From positions 62,001 through 126,000 of the forward strand of contig NZ_CDBL01000052.1 in the NCBI RefSeq assembly GCF_000820005.1: a DNA stretch of 64,000 nt. The letters are read 5' to 3'. The DNA is from Aeromonas piscicola (lineage in GTDB: Bacteria > Pseudomonadota > Gammaproteobacteria > Enterobacterales > Aeromonadaceae). Both the position numbers and the translations under genes were made by a program. Below, piece by piece: positions 53,656 through 61,208 of the stretch. The number at the start of each line of letters is the position of its first letter. Positions within the stretch are counted from its first letter, which is position 1. Below the pieces are notes generated by a model. That model saw only the letters and a program-made list of their open reading frames with translations. It was not told the DNA's origin and did not search any database.

Positions 53656-53843
53656 CCGCCCTTCGGGCCGGGGCGAGTGACTTTGGAAAGACCCAAAGTC
53701 ACCAAAGGTCTTCTCCCCCACTTATTCGCCCGACTTCGTCGGGTGCCTTCGGCTCACCCGCTTGTCCGACGGCACGCGCCGCTCGCTCGACATCCTGTCT
53801 CGCGGCCTGGACAAGCGGGTTCGCTTCAGCGAATAAGAGGGGG
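53656..53843. repeat. Large nested palindromic element
   Basis: Successive inverted repeats: GTGACTTTGG (53677) with CCAAAGTCAC (53693); outer arms CCCCC plus TTATTCGC (53715-53729) with GCGAATAA plus GGGGG (53829-53843); within them CCCGAC with GTCGGG (53729-53743) and ACCCGCTTGTCC (53756) with GGACAAGCGGGT (53809). The whole could fold as a branched cruciform of about 130 bases. It resembles dispersed non-coding repeats seen in Gammaproteobacteria. Short open frames across it are not credible genes. Confidence 0.75.
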
Positions 53844-53903
53844 AACCAAGAGCGTGTCCGCCCCTTAGATCGTGGTGGGTGCAGTTGATATGCGAGATGG
53901 TTC

Positions 53904-54353
53904 TTAGGGTAATTGCTTGAGGTAATTGGTTAGCGAGAAGGGGTGAGCAAATTCCTTCATGCCTGCCAACCTGTCCAGCTCTGCCTGCCCAATCTGCTGC
54001 AACTGGTTTTTTTGGGCAGGAGTTAGGGTGGTGGCGCTGGCCTTGATTAATACGTTGAGAAAGGAACTGTCTCCCTCTACTGCTTGATGGAACGCCTTGA
54101 GCGCCAGTGCATCAACCTCTGCTGCGGTGCAGCGCTCCATGCTTTTTTCATGCAGATAGATAAGCACGGTCGCCTGTTGTTCCCTCCCCAGTGACCAGAA
54201 GTGGTCGCCTTTCGCTGGCAGCGTGGGTGTGTGCTGCGACTTGATCGCCTCACACCGCTCAAACGCTGGATCCAGATCATGCAGTGACAGGGCCATGGTG
54301 CCCTGACAGACAAAGAGCAGCAGGAACGTGAGTTTACTTGTTATATGAGGCAT
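53904..54353 (-). CDS. Secreted or periplasmic protein of unknown function
   Basis: A 149-residue protein with a signal peptide (MPHITSKLTFLLLFVCQGTMA). The mature part is mostly helical, with two Cys (ERCEAIK and MERCTAAE) that could form one disulfide. The ATG at 54353 has GGAAG seven bases upstream; the open frame to 54413 is not needed. It overlaps the next upstream gene by 20 bases, so the two are one operon. I do not recognise the family. Such paired small genes can be immunity-type proteins, but nothing here proves it. Confidence 0.7.
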   Translation of the reverse strand: MPHITSKLTFLLLFVCQGTMALSLHDLDPAFERCEAIKSQHTPTLPAKGDHFWSLGREQQATVLIYLHEKSMERCTAAEVDALALKAFHQAVEGDSSFLNVLIKASATTLTPAQKNQLQQIGQAELDRLAGMKEFAHPFSLTNYLKQLP

Positions 54354-54669
54354 GGACGCACTTCCAGAATTGAGATTCTTTACCTGTTGAGGACCATGCC
54401 ATGGGTTCGACAACCTGATTCAATTTATGGCGAAGCATATTGGGGATACCTTCCATTGCTTGGCCATACAACTCCCAGTCGTGGTCATGGATGTTGTAGA
54501 CCACATCTTTGGCACTTCTTGGGTCACTGAAAATGGTATATAGCGGCGTGGCGGAAACGGCGAAGGCCAATTGATTCGCACTATCCACAAGTTGGTCGAT
54601 CTGCTCAAGAGCATCTATTGAGCGAGAACTCAGAGTCAACTCCTTGATCGGACAAGTGGCTATCCCCAT
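54334..54669 (-). CDS. Small cytoplasmic protein of unknown function
   Basis: A 111-residue protein beginning MGIATCPIKELTLSSRSID, without signal or membrane segment. Segments such as AKDVVYNIHDHDWELYGQAM and GIPNMLRHKLNQVV are polar and helical. The ATG at 54669 is preceded by AGGAG at six bases, a strong start. It overlaps the secreted-protein gene. No family is recognised. Confidence 0.7.
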   Translation of the reverse strand: MGIATCPIKELTLSSRSIDALEQIDQLVDSANQLAFAVSATPLYTIFSDPRSAKDVVYNIHDHDWELYGQAMEGIPNMLRHKLNQVVEPMAWSSTGKESQFWKCVHASYNK

Positions 54670-54812
54670 GATACTCTCCTGTTGCTATCAGACATGAATG
54701 AGGCCAAATGGATATCATTTATCCCGCTGACGGTCAAATTAAAGGGTTTGAAAATGGAAGATGTATCGTACTGTTCTGAGGTGAGCAGGAATCCGAGAGG
54801 TAGATATTTATT

Positions 54813-55121
54813 ATGATGTTGCTGGTCGTTTTTCTCATCGCGGGAATCTACCTTTTTTCGGGTTTTGGTCGGCTTGAAGATAAACGGTTTTTATCCGGTT
54901 CATTCTTGATGTTGTTCTATCTTGCCCTTTATTACTTCTTTCCTGTCACCACATCTGGCGCTTCCATTTATATTGGGCGGTTAACCCAATATCTGCCCAT
55001 ATTCTCATATGGTGTGATATTATTTGGTCATGCCATTCTCCCATCCCATAAAGAGACATATGTTAATTGGGCCGGATTTTTGGGATTGGCATTTGCCATC
55101 ATCTCTCATTCTGCAATGTAA
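54813..55121 (+). CDS. Small integral membrane protein of unknown function
   Basis: A 102-residue hydrophobic protein with three to four predicted helices (LLVVFLIAGIYLFSGF, FLMLFYLALYYFF, FSYGVILFGHAIL, AGFLGLAFAIISHSAM). The site GAGAGG is about 12 bases before the ATG. Base composition is AT-rich compared with the genome, suggesting horizontal origin. No family is recognised. Confidence 0.65.
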   Translation: MMLLVVFLIAGIYLFSGFGRLEDKRFLSGSFLMLFYLALYYFFPVTTSGASIYIGRLTQYLPIFSYGVILFGHAILPSHKETYVNWAGFLGLAFAIISHSAM

Positions 55122-55170
55122 TACTCATTAATTTCATTGTTAGCATCAAAGTGGGCTTGGCAAGCAAAGT

Positions 55171-55209
55171 TGCAATCGTAGGGTGCAATTCACTTCGTTC
55201 ATTGCACCC
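55171..55209. repeat. Hairpin repeat GGGTGCAAT/ATTGCACCC
   Basis: GGGTGCAAT (55181-55189) and ATTGCACCC (55201-55209) form a 9-bp stem with an 11-base loop. It is preceded by TGCAATCGTAGGGT, which also occurs at 53542. It may be a dispersed repeat and could also end the small membrane protein transcript. Confidence 0.6.
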
Positions 55210-55243
55210 AACGGTATTGATTGTATCGTATAGGATCCTGTAT

Positions 55244-56792
55244 CTAGGCTTCCATCTCTGCAGTCAGAATTTCTGCCTCTACATTAACCGGTAAAGTTTC
55301 TAAAATATGTTCAAGCTTCGCTTGATCTAGGATGGGTGCCGATCTCATCTTTTCTTTTGAATTAGCATCGGCAACATCAATTTCGTTAAATCGGCCCTCC
55401 AGTTTTCTTAAGTTTGCATAGCATCCTATATCAACGGCGAAAGCTTGGAATGTACCTTCTGATGACTTATGAGTGAGCGCTGAAGCACAACTATGAATGA
55501 TTCGATAATCAAGTAGTCTATATATGAGAGCTCGTAAAGCATCATTTTGCTGAAGGAGTTTTTCCTCAATAACGAAGATGTTTACTTTCTTGTCTAGACA
55601 AAAGCGCTTAATAATATAAATGCCTTTTATGAGATCTCCTTGCTCATCATCTTTTGAATCCTGCTTAAGTTCTTCAATTTTTCTTTCAAAGTTGTTTCTT
55701 GAAAGAAGTCTAACCTCATCTTTACCTATTCTTCCGCCTGAATCTTGTACGCAATCGCTAAGAAGGTGCAAAAACAGAGATAATATGTCACGTGGAACAC
55801 CACCACCAGCCATGACTAATCTCTCAAACCCTTCTCCTTTGAATAGGCTCATCACTTCACTTTCAGTCATGCCAACTTGTTTGCCAAATTGAACTAAGAT
55901 AGCTCTGTTTTGTTGAAGTGTTTTTGTAAAGTTGCTGAATGTATAATCTATATCTATAGGTTGATAGTCATGCCGCTCTTGTGCACCTATGGGTTGACCA
56001 TCTCTATCAACATACAGTGTCGAAGAATGTCGAAGAATGTCGAAGCGTGGCTATCTTGAAATAAATAGGAATGTCTTTGCAAAGACGGTGTACATAATCA
56101 ACGACAAAAGCTTGATCAGTTCGTTTTAAGTGATAAAGGTCATCAATTTGTAGAATAATACCTTTCACTGTACTGGATGCCTCAAATAAATCGCGTAGGT
56201 TCTCTTTCAACCTTGGAAGCCATAGATCAAGTTCCTGCAATTTTTCACGATGGATTTTAAAGGATCGTTCAATCTCTTGACTATTTTTTCCTGATGATCT
56301 GTGTGAAAGTGAGATTTGGTCTATTTTTAACCCGACATCATACCCAGTAAGTGTTTCAGCAGATTTTTTACTTTTAATATCCTCATCGCGAAGATCTGCT
56401 TCAACATGAAGAGTCTCAAGTTTCCCCAAGATATCCTTGAGTATTATTTTTAGCTTTCGTTTCTTCCCAAACCATCCTGATATATTTTTATCAAGCTCGC
56501 GAAATATAGAAGATAGTATTTCCACTAAGACGTTAGGGAATGAGTGTCTTTTGAAATCTTCACAGTTTAGATAGATACTTTTCAGTTCAGGCCTTAAGTG
56601 TCGAGAAGAATGATGTAGCAGTAGGGTTTTTCCACATCCACGGCGAGCAAAGATAGCATGATTCTGTTTTGCTTTGGCATCCTGCAGGGCCGTACCAACA
56701 CTTATGTAATCTACAGGGTCACTATCTCTTTGGACTCGTAGATTCTCAGAGATAACTTCCCTAAGTTTTTCTAATTTCATTGCATCAGCCAT
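55244..56792 (-). pseudogene. P-loop ATPase gene split by a 10-bp tandem duplication
   Basis: Two consecutive frames encode parts of one protein. The first (56792 to stop at 56007) has Walker A ARRGCGKTLLL near residue 50 and Walker B GIILQIDD near 219, then breaks at RHSSTFFDTVC. Removing one copy of the 10-bp unit at 56020-56039 restores a continuous frame of about 512 residues through RHSSTLYVDRDG into the downstream part (MTESEVMSLFKGEG... to 55244). The fold looks like an AAA/ORC-type ATPase with a C-terminal winged-helix-like region. DNA is AT-rich, unlike its neighbours, suggesting transfer. It could be a defence-related solitary ATPase, but no partner is evident. The tandem unit could make the break reversible by slippage. 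Confidence 0.75.
56020..56045. repeat. 10-bp tandem repeat causing the frameshift
   Basis: TCGAAGAATG is repeated at 56020-56029 and 56030-56039 and begins a third time (TCGAAG, 56040-56045). Ten bases is not a multiple of three, so gain or loss of one unit switches the frame of the ATPase. Confidence 0.9.
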
Positions 56793-57006
56793 TTTCTCTT
56801 GCCTTCCCCTTTTGAACCACAATGTTCGATGCTATATGAATCCCACCTGGCTTGCTAGGTCTTAATACTACGGTGTAATTTTGGGGGCCCCACTATTTTG
56901 GCCGATGTGTGACGGCGGATTGATTAAGGTAGTGCAGAGAGAAGGTGCCACAACCATTACTAGTTCACGTCTGAATAAGCCCGCGGGACGTACCTTGCTA
57001 CAGAAA

Positions 57007-57549
57007 TCAGTCTGTTGGAACAAGAGCGTAGATATGCGCATCAAGAGGCTGGTCATGAAGGAAGATGCGATTTCTTGCCCGACACTCAAAGGTGGCTCCT
57101 GTGGCGATGGCGACGGCTTCGCTGGCGGTGTTGCCAACTCCCATCACGATTTCCAGCCGAAATAGACCTAGCTGCTCAAAACCGAAGTCACGCAGCAGGG
57201 CGACTGCCTGACCGGCTATGCCTTGGCCTTGTCGGGATTGCCGCACCCAATAGCCGATATTGCCGTAGCGATGATGAGCTGCCAGCTGGTTGATACCGGC
57301 GCCACCCAATAGCTGGCCGGTAGCGGCGCAAAAGAGGCCCATATCATAGGCACGCCCCGCTTCACGATCCTGATCGCAGGTGGCAAACCACCCCAGCGCC
57401 TTGTCCCGATTGAATGAGGGAGTGCACCAGCTCATCCATTTGCCGACCCTCTCGATTGATTCGTGCGCCGCGCGGACAAACTCATCGGCATCAGCCGGTT
57501 GGAAGGGGCGAATAACGAGATTGGCATTGGCAAGTGGTTGGAATGTCAT
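57007..57549 (-). CDS. GNAT family N-acetyltransferase (RimJ/RimL type)
   Basis: A 180-residue acetyltransferase. It has NLVIRPFQPADADEFVRAAHES at the N-terminus, acetyl-CoA loop IGYWVRQSRQGQGIAGQAVAL (about 97-117) and RLEIVMGVGNTASEAVAIATGA. It is close to proteins annotated as ribosomal-protein-alanine acetyltransferases, but the substrate is unproven. The ATG at 57549 has AGGA upstream. It follows another GNAT gene by 32 bases on the same strand. Confidence 0.9.
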   Translation of the reverse strand: MTFQPLANANLVIRPFQPADADEFVRAAHESIERVGKWMSWCTPSFNRDKALGWFATCDQDREAGRAYDMGLFCAATGQLLGGAGINQLAAHHRYGNIGYWVRQSRQGQGIAGQAVALLRDFGFEQLGLFRLEIVMGVGNTASEAVAIATGATFECRARNRIFLHDQPLDAHIYALVPTD

Positions 57550-57581
57550 GGGTTGTCCTGCGTTTTCATTTGGATGAATGG

Positions 57582-58019
57582 TTAGGCCTTTTCGACGGCA
57601 ACCCGCTTAAGCCCCATGCCAACACTAGCAGGAGCCGTGAGCGAGAAACCGAATTGTTGATAGAGTCGCTGAGCCTGCCCATCTGCCAGCAAGCTGACAT
57701 AGCCTGACTCCGGCACTTCGCGGGCAATATAGTCCGCGATCTCCGCCATGATCTTTTTGCCTACACCTTGACCCTGATATTCAGGCAGGACTGCAATATC
57801 AACGACTTGATAAAATGTCCCGCCATCTCCGATAACGCGGCCCATGCCGATTGTGGTCTGACCGCAAAATATCTGGACGGCAAACAGCGTATTGGGCAGG
57901 CCACGTTCTGCGGCCTCAATAGTCTTCGAGCTAAGTCCCGCTGCTGTTCGAAGATAGCGATAGGTTTCGACGGGCGGCGTTGAGTGGACGACAGTGAAAG
58001 CGGGTGTTGGTAAGGTCAT
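57582..58019 (-). CDS. GNAT family N-acetyltransferase
   Basis: A 145-residue acetyltransferase starting MTLPTPAFTVVHSTPPVE. The core is VVDIAVLPEYQGQGVGKKIMAEI with the QGQGVG pyrophosphate loop. ESGYVSLLADGQAQRLYQQFGF forms the C-terminal strand. The ATG at 58019 has GGAG eight bases upstream. It is first in a two-gene unit with the RimJ-like gene. The acceptor is unknown. Confidence 0.9.
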   Translation of the reverse strand: MTLPTPAFTVVHSTPPVETYRYLRTAAGLSSKTIEAAERGLPNTLFAVQIFCGQTTIGMGRVIGDGGTFYQVVDIAVLPEYQGQGVGKKIMAEIADYIAREVPESGYVSLLADGQAQRLYQQFGFSLTAPASVGMGLKRVAVEKA

Positions 58020-58149
58020 TCGGGTAACTCCATGTAGAGCCTGAATTAAGTTCGCATATATCACAATGGTCTGGGGGATTGATGTGTTCTCCCCAAGGTT
58101 GTATTGCGATCGGATGGGGAGGCTCTCCTCGACGCCTCCAGATGGACTG

Positions 58150-58785
58150 CTATAAACCCACCTTCTCCAATTCCGTAATATCGCCGGCGCTGATCAACGG
58201 CAAATTCCGGCTGATTTGCTCCACCGGCCAGTTCCACCAGGCGATGGCATTGAGGCGGGCTATGGTGTCATCGTCAAAGCGGTAGCGGATCACCCGGGCT
58301 GGGTTGCCGCCGACCACGGCGTAGGCGGGCACGTCGCCGGTGACCACGGAGCGGGCGGCGATAATGGCGCCGTTGCCGACATTCACGCCCGGCATGAGCA
58401 GAGCTTCATAGCCAATCCAGACGTCGTTGCCAATCACCGTATCCCCCTTGTAAGGCAGCGTGCCCGGTGCGGGGACGGCGCTCTCCCAGCCATTGCCGAA
58501 GATAAAGAAGGGGTAGGTGGAGAAGCCGGAGCTCTGGTGGTTGGCACCGTTCATGATGAACTTGACCCCGCGGGCGATGGCGCAGAACTTGCCGATGATG
58601 AGCCGGTCGCCGATGAAGGGGAAGTGATAGAGGACGTTGCGCTCAAAGCCTGCCGAGTCTTCCGGGTCGTCGTAGTAGCTATAGTCGCCCACCTCGATAT
58701 TGGGCCCCTTGATGGTGTTCTTGATAAAGCACACCTGGGGGAAGCCCTTCATGGGATGGGGATTGGCGGGATCGGGTCCGTGCAA
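58150..58785 (-). CDS. Vat family (CatB-like) O-acetyltransferase
   Basis: A 211-residue left-handed beta-helix (hexapeptide repeat) acetyltransferase. It aligns by eye along its length with streptogramin A acetyltransferases: MHGPDPANPHPMKG start, NIEVGDYSYYDD, the catalytic His in FIMNGANHQSSGFSTYPF, GDTVIGNDVWIG and WWNWPVE near the C-terminus. Vat enzymes inactivate virginiamycin M-type antibiotics, and CatB-type relatives acetylate chloramphenicol. The actual substrate here is inferred. The start is TTG at 58785, supported by AGGAG six bases upstream; the first ATG (58752) has no site and would delete the conserved N-terminus. Confidence 0.88.
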   Translation of the reverse strand: MHGPDPANPHPMKGFPQVCFIKNTIKGPNIEVGDYSYYDDPEDSAGFERNVLYHFPFIGDRLIIGKFCAIARGVKFIMNGANHQSSGFSTYPFFIFGNGWESAVPAPGTLPYKGDTVIGNDVWIGYEALLMPGVNVGNGAIIAARSVVTGDVPAYAVVGGNPARVIRYRFDDDTIARLNAIAWWNWPVEQISRNLPLISAGDITELEKVGL

Positions 58786-59022
58786 GGTGCTCTCCTTTCG
58801 AATCTGTCAGCACACTACCGTAAAGGAAGTTGATGACGGTCTGCCACCTTTTTGTGGTGCAGCACCGGCCGGGTGCGGGTTGGCCAGGCTCTGTCGTCCC
58901 GTGTCATCTGGCGTATCGACCCGGGGCGGGTTTGTCTCTAGCATTGAGCAGATGCGGGGCAAGGGCTCCGCCACGGGCTTTTGGCAAGGTCCGTCCTACG
59001 GACTTTTGGCGGAGAGAACAAG

Positions 59023-59604
59023 ATGAAGATGCGTCACCTGCTTATGCTGAGCGCCCTGCTGCTGGGCGGCTGTGCGGTCAATCCCTATGGCGGCAACCAG
59101 GCCCCGGTCAGTGAACCGGACCAGCCTGTGATTCAGCCAGAAAAACCGGTGACCAAGCCGGATGCCGGGGCGCCCCTGCCCAAGCCGGTGGCCCCAACCG
59201 GGCTGGCGCTTTCCATGGCAGATGCCTTCGTGCAGGCCCCCGAGGTGCGGGAGCTGGTGAAGAGCGGCAATGCCGTGCTGTTGCTCACCCCGCCCCGAGA
59301 CGGCACCAATGACGAGCTCGATACTCGCACCATGGCGGCGGCCATGAGCAAGCGGATCCAGTCCAAGAGCGGTTTTCGCTTCGTTGATCCCGGTCAGGTG
59401 GCCGCCATCACGGGGCAGCTCGAGTATCAGCAGGGGGGCATGAACCCGGCATCCCTGGTGCGGCTTGGCCGCCAGACAGGGGCCGGTTACATGCTCTATG
59501 GGGATCTGGTGTCTGAGGGGAGTCGCTATCGGCTCACCATGAGCCTGATGGAGCTACGCAGTGGCGAGCTGCTCTGGAACGGCAGCCGCTCCGCCAGCCA
59601 CTAA
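59023..59604 (+). CDS. lpoB: LpoB-like outer-membrane lipoprotein (PBP1b activator type)
   Basis: A 193-residue lipoprotein with lipobox LLGGCAVN (Cys at about residue 18). A Pro-rich linker (about 25-62, repeated KPV/PKP) leads into a globular domain. NAVLLLTPPRDGTNDELDTR and GYMLYGDLVSEGSRYRLTMSLMELRSGELLWNGSRSA follow the LpoB layout. LpoB reaches from the outer membrane to activate PBP1b in E. coli. The assignment rests on architecture and C-terminal similarity, so it is moderately sure. The ATG at 59023 has GGAG upstream. Confidence 0.75.
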   Translation: MKMRHLLMLSALLLGGCAVNPYGGNQAPVSEPDQPVIQPEKPVTKPDAGAPLPKPVAPTGLALSMADAFVQAPEVRELVKSGNAVLLLTPPRDGTNDELDTRTMAAAMSKRIQSKSGFRFVDPGQVAAITGQLEYQQGGMNPASLVRLGRQTGAGYMLYGDLVSEGSRYRLTMSLMELRSGELLWNGSRSASH

Positions 59605-59614
59605 ACATGTCAAG

Positions 59615-59644
59615 GAGGGTTGATTGCCATTGCATTCAACCCTC
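59615..59644. terminator. Hairpin between lpoB-like gene and GNAT gene
   Basis: GAGGGTTGA (59615-59623) pairs with TCAACCCTC (59636-59644). The tail is weak (TTGTTACC), so it is a probable but not strong terminator for the convergent genes. Confidence 0.55.
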
Positions 59645-59665
59645 TTGTTACCATGACTGCGACTG

Positions 59666-60082
59666 TTACTGCCCCATCTTCTTCAGAAAATAGGTGATAT
59701 GCCCCGGCGGCATATCCGGCAGTTCGCCAAAGACGGTGTAGCCCTGTTTCTGGTAGAAGGGCAGCGCCTGGAAGCTGGTGGTTTCCAGATGAAAGTGGGT
59801 GATGCCCTGGTCGCGGGCATATTGCTCCATGGCGCCGAGCAGGCGGGCGCCCCAGCCATCCTGGCGGATGCGCTCGTCGATCCAGAGCCAGTCCACGTGC
59901 AGCCAGCCCCACTTGATATCGGCGACTATGCCGCCGAGCACCTTGCCTTGTGCATCCTTGATAAAGCTGGCGATCCGCTCGCGCGGATGTGTGCCCGCCT
60001 TGTCCGTGTTGTAGCCAGACAGGCCGATCCGCAGGGCATCGAGCTCCTCATCCTGCGGCGGTAGGGGTGGGGTCAGTCGCAT
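59666..60082 (-). CDS. GNAT family N-acetyltransferase
   Basis: A 138-residue acetyltransferase. The core VDWLWIDERIRQDGWGARLLGAMEQYAR (about 68-95) contains an R/Q-x-x-G-x-G/A-type loop (RQDGWGA). ITHFHLETTSFQALPFYQKQGY is the typical C-terminal strand and helix. The ATG at 60082 has GGAG at five bases. The acceptor is unknown; it is related to bleomycin- or aminoglycoside-type GNATs only at fold level. Confidence 0.88.
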   Translation of the reverse strand: MRLTPPLPPQDEELDALRIGLSGYNTDKAGTHPRERIASFIKDAQGKVLGGIVADIKWGWLHVDWLWIDERIRQDGWGARLLGAMEQYARDQGITHFHLETTSFQALPFYQKQGYTVFGELPDMPPGHITYFLKKMGQ

Positions 60083-60202
60083 ATTGGCTCCAAATAAAGG
60101 GCTTCCATCAATAACGGCATTGCGGCCGGCGAATCGGAGATCCTCTCTTTCCCGATTATCCGCTTCGACGATTGGGCAAGCGCCTTGCCATCGGGCATGG
60201 CC

Positions 60203-60520
60203 TCAAATCTCTGGAAAATAGCAGGCGGCGATATCGACGGGCTGATCGGGGCAACCGGGCAGGTAGAATTGCCAGCCGGCGTCGGCGAAGGCTCGCAGCT
60301 CATTTTCGACGAATTTCAGGGCCAGGCTCAGGGCCTGCAGGGCATCGACACCATAGATGAAGGTCTTGTCGCTCAGCCCCTCCAGTTTTACCTTGCAGCG
60401 CCAGTCGCCACTGGCGGATTTGGGATCCGGCTCCGGCGCCTTGATCGCAATTTTCAGGGTCACTTGCTCGCCTTCGATGCTCACGGCCTCGAACTTGGCG
60501 GTCACTATGCTCTTCTTCAT
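60203..60520 (-). CDS. Small conserved protein of unknown function
   Basis: A 105-residue protein starting MKKSIVTAKFEAVSIEGEQV, beta-rich at the N-terminus, then WRCKVKLEGLSDKTFIYGVDALQALSLALKFVENEL, and a C-terminal PGCPDQPVDIAACYFPEI. No signal peptide or membrane helix. The ATG at 60520 has AAGGAT upstream. Proteins of this size and layout occur as solitary hypothetical genes; I do not assign a function. Confidence 0.72.
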   Translation of the reverse strand: MKKSIVTAKFEAVSIEGEQVTLKIAIKAPEPDPKSASGDWRCKVKLEGLSDKTFIYGVDALQALSLALKFVENELRAFADAGWQFYLPGCPDQPVDIAACYFPEI

Positions 60521-60547
60521 CTGGATATCCTTTCTCTGCTTGCCCAC

Positions 60548-61208
60548 AATCCCGTTTCGCCAAGGCGATGAGCATGAAATGGTGAGTCTGGACAGACAGC
60601 AAAGACCGACTCAGGAAGGCCAGCCTAATGGAACCCGCCTGGGGAGACAATGGCTGGCTGGTACGCAGTGTGAGCGGGATCGGCTTATCCGATCACAGGA
60701 TCCACGGGGGCCGGTTCTGACGGGGCGGGTGAGCGGGGCTCGACAGAATAATGAAGGGGGCTGGCGGTATCCATATCCGGCGATGCCGCCTATTGGCGAG
60801 CGAGTCAATTAGCCGACATTATGACCCGCTGATTCCGCTGATATTCCCGGCTTGATGGTGTTAATATTATCGGCCTGATTGCTAATTTTATTCATGTTGT
60901 TGGACAACGGGCAGAGGTTTTGTCTTATGTTATCAGCCGGGAATGAACTGGTCATATTGAGACCAAAATGATACATCTCATTGTCTTTTGAAACAATTCT
61001 ATTCAAACAGTCATGAATTATTAACCTTGACCTTTATGGCGATTTCAACGATGGTAGCGTGACATTCCCGTTTCATATTGGCTGTCTTATTGACCGCTGG
61101 CGGGTTTGCTTTTTCTACAATCTGGTTGATGTGCACAGACATATCACCCGCCTATTACACGGGCTAATAAAATAACAAAGATGACAGACAAATAAGGTGT
61201 ATATCGCA
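60548..61208. other. Long intergenic region upstream of the HAAAP transporter
   Basis: About 660 bp. The first 250 bases are GC-rich with no credible gene. From 60.84 kb it becomes AT-rich and should contain the transporter promoter. An inverted repeat ATTCCCGGCTTGAT (60843-60856) with ATCAGCCGGGAAT (60932-60944) spans a 75-base loop. A short tandem CCGCTGAT-T-CCGCTGAT lies at 60825-60841. An open frame at 60809-61006 on the minus strand lacks support. Confidence 0.5.

Noticed and set aside
53581-53888. Short open frames across the nested palindromes
   Set aside because: They translate repeat arms, lack start sites and overlap structured non-coding DNA.
60809-61006. 65-codon minus-strand frame in the transporter leader
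   Set aside because: AT-rich region where chance frames are common; no convincing start site.
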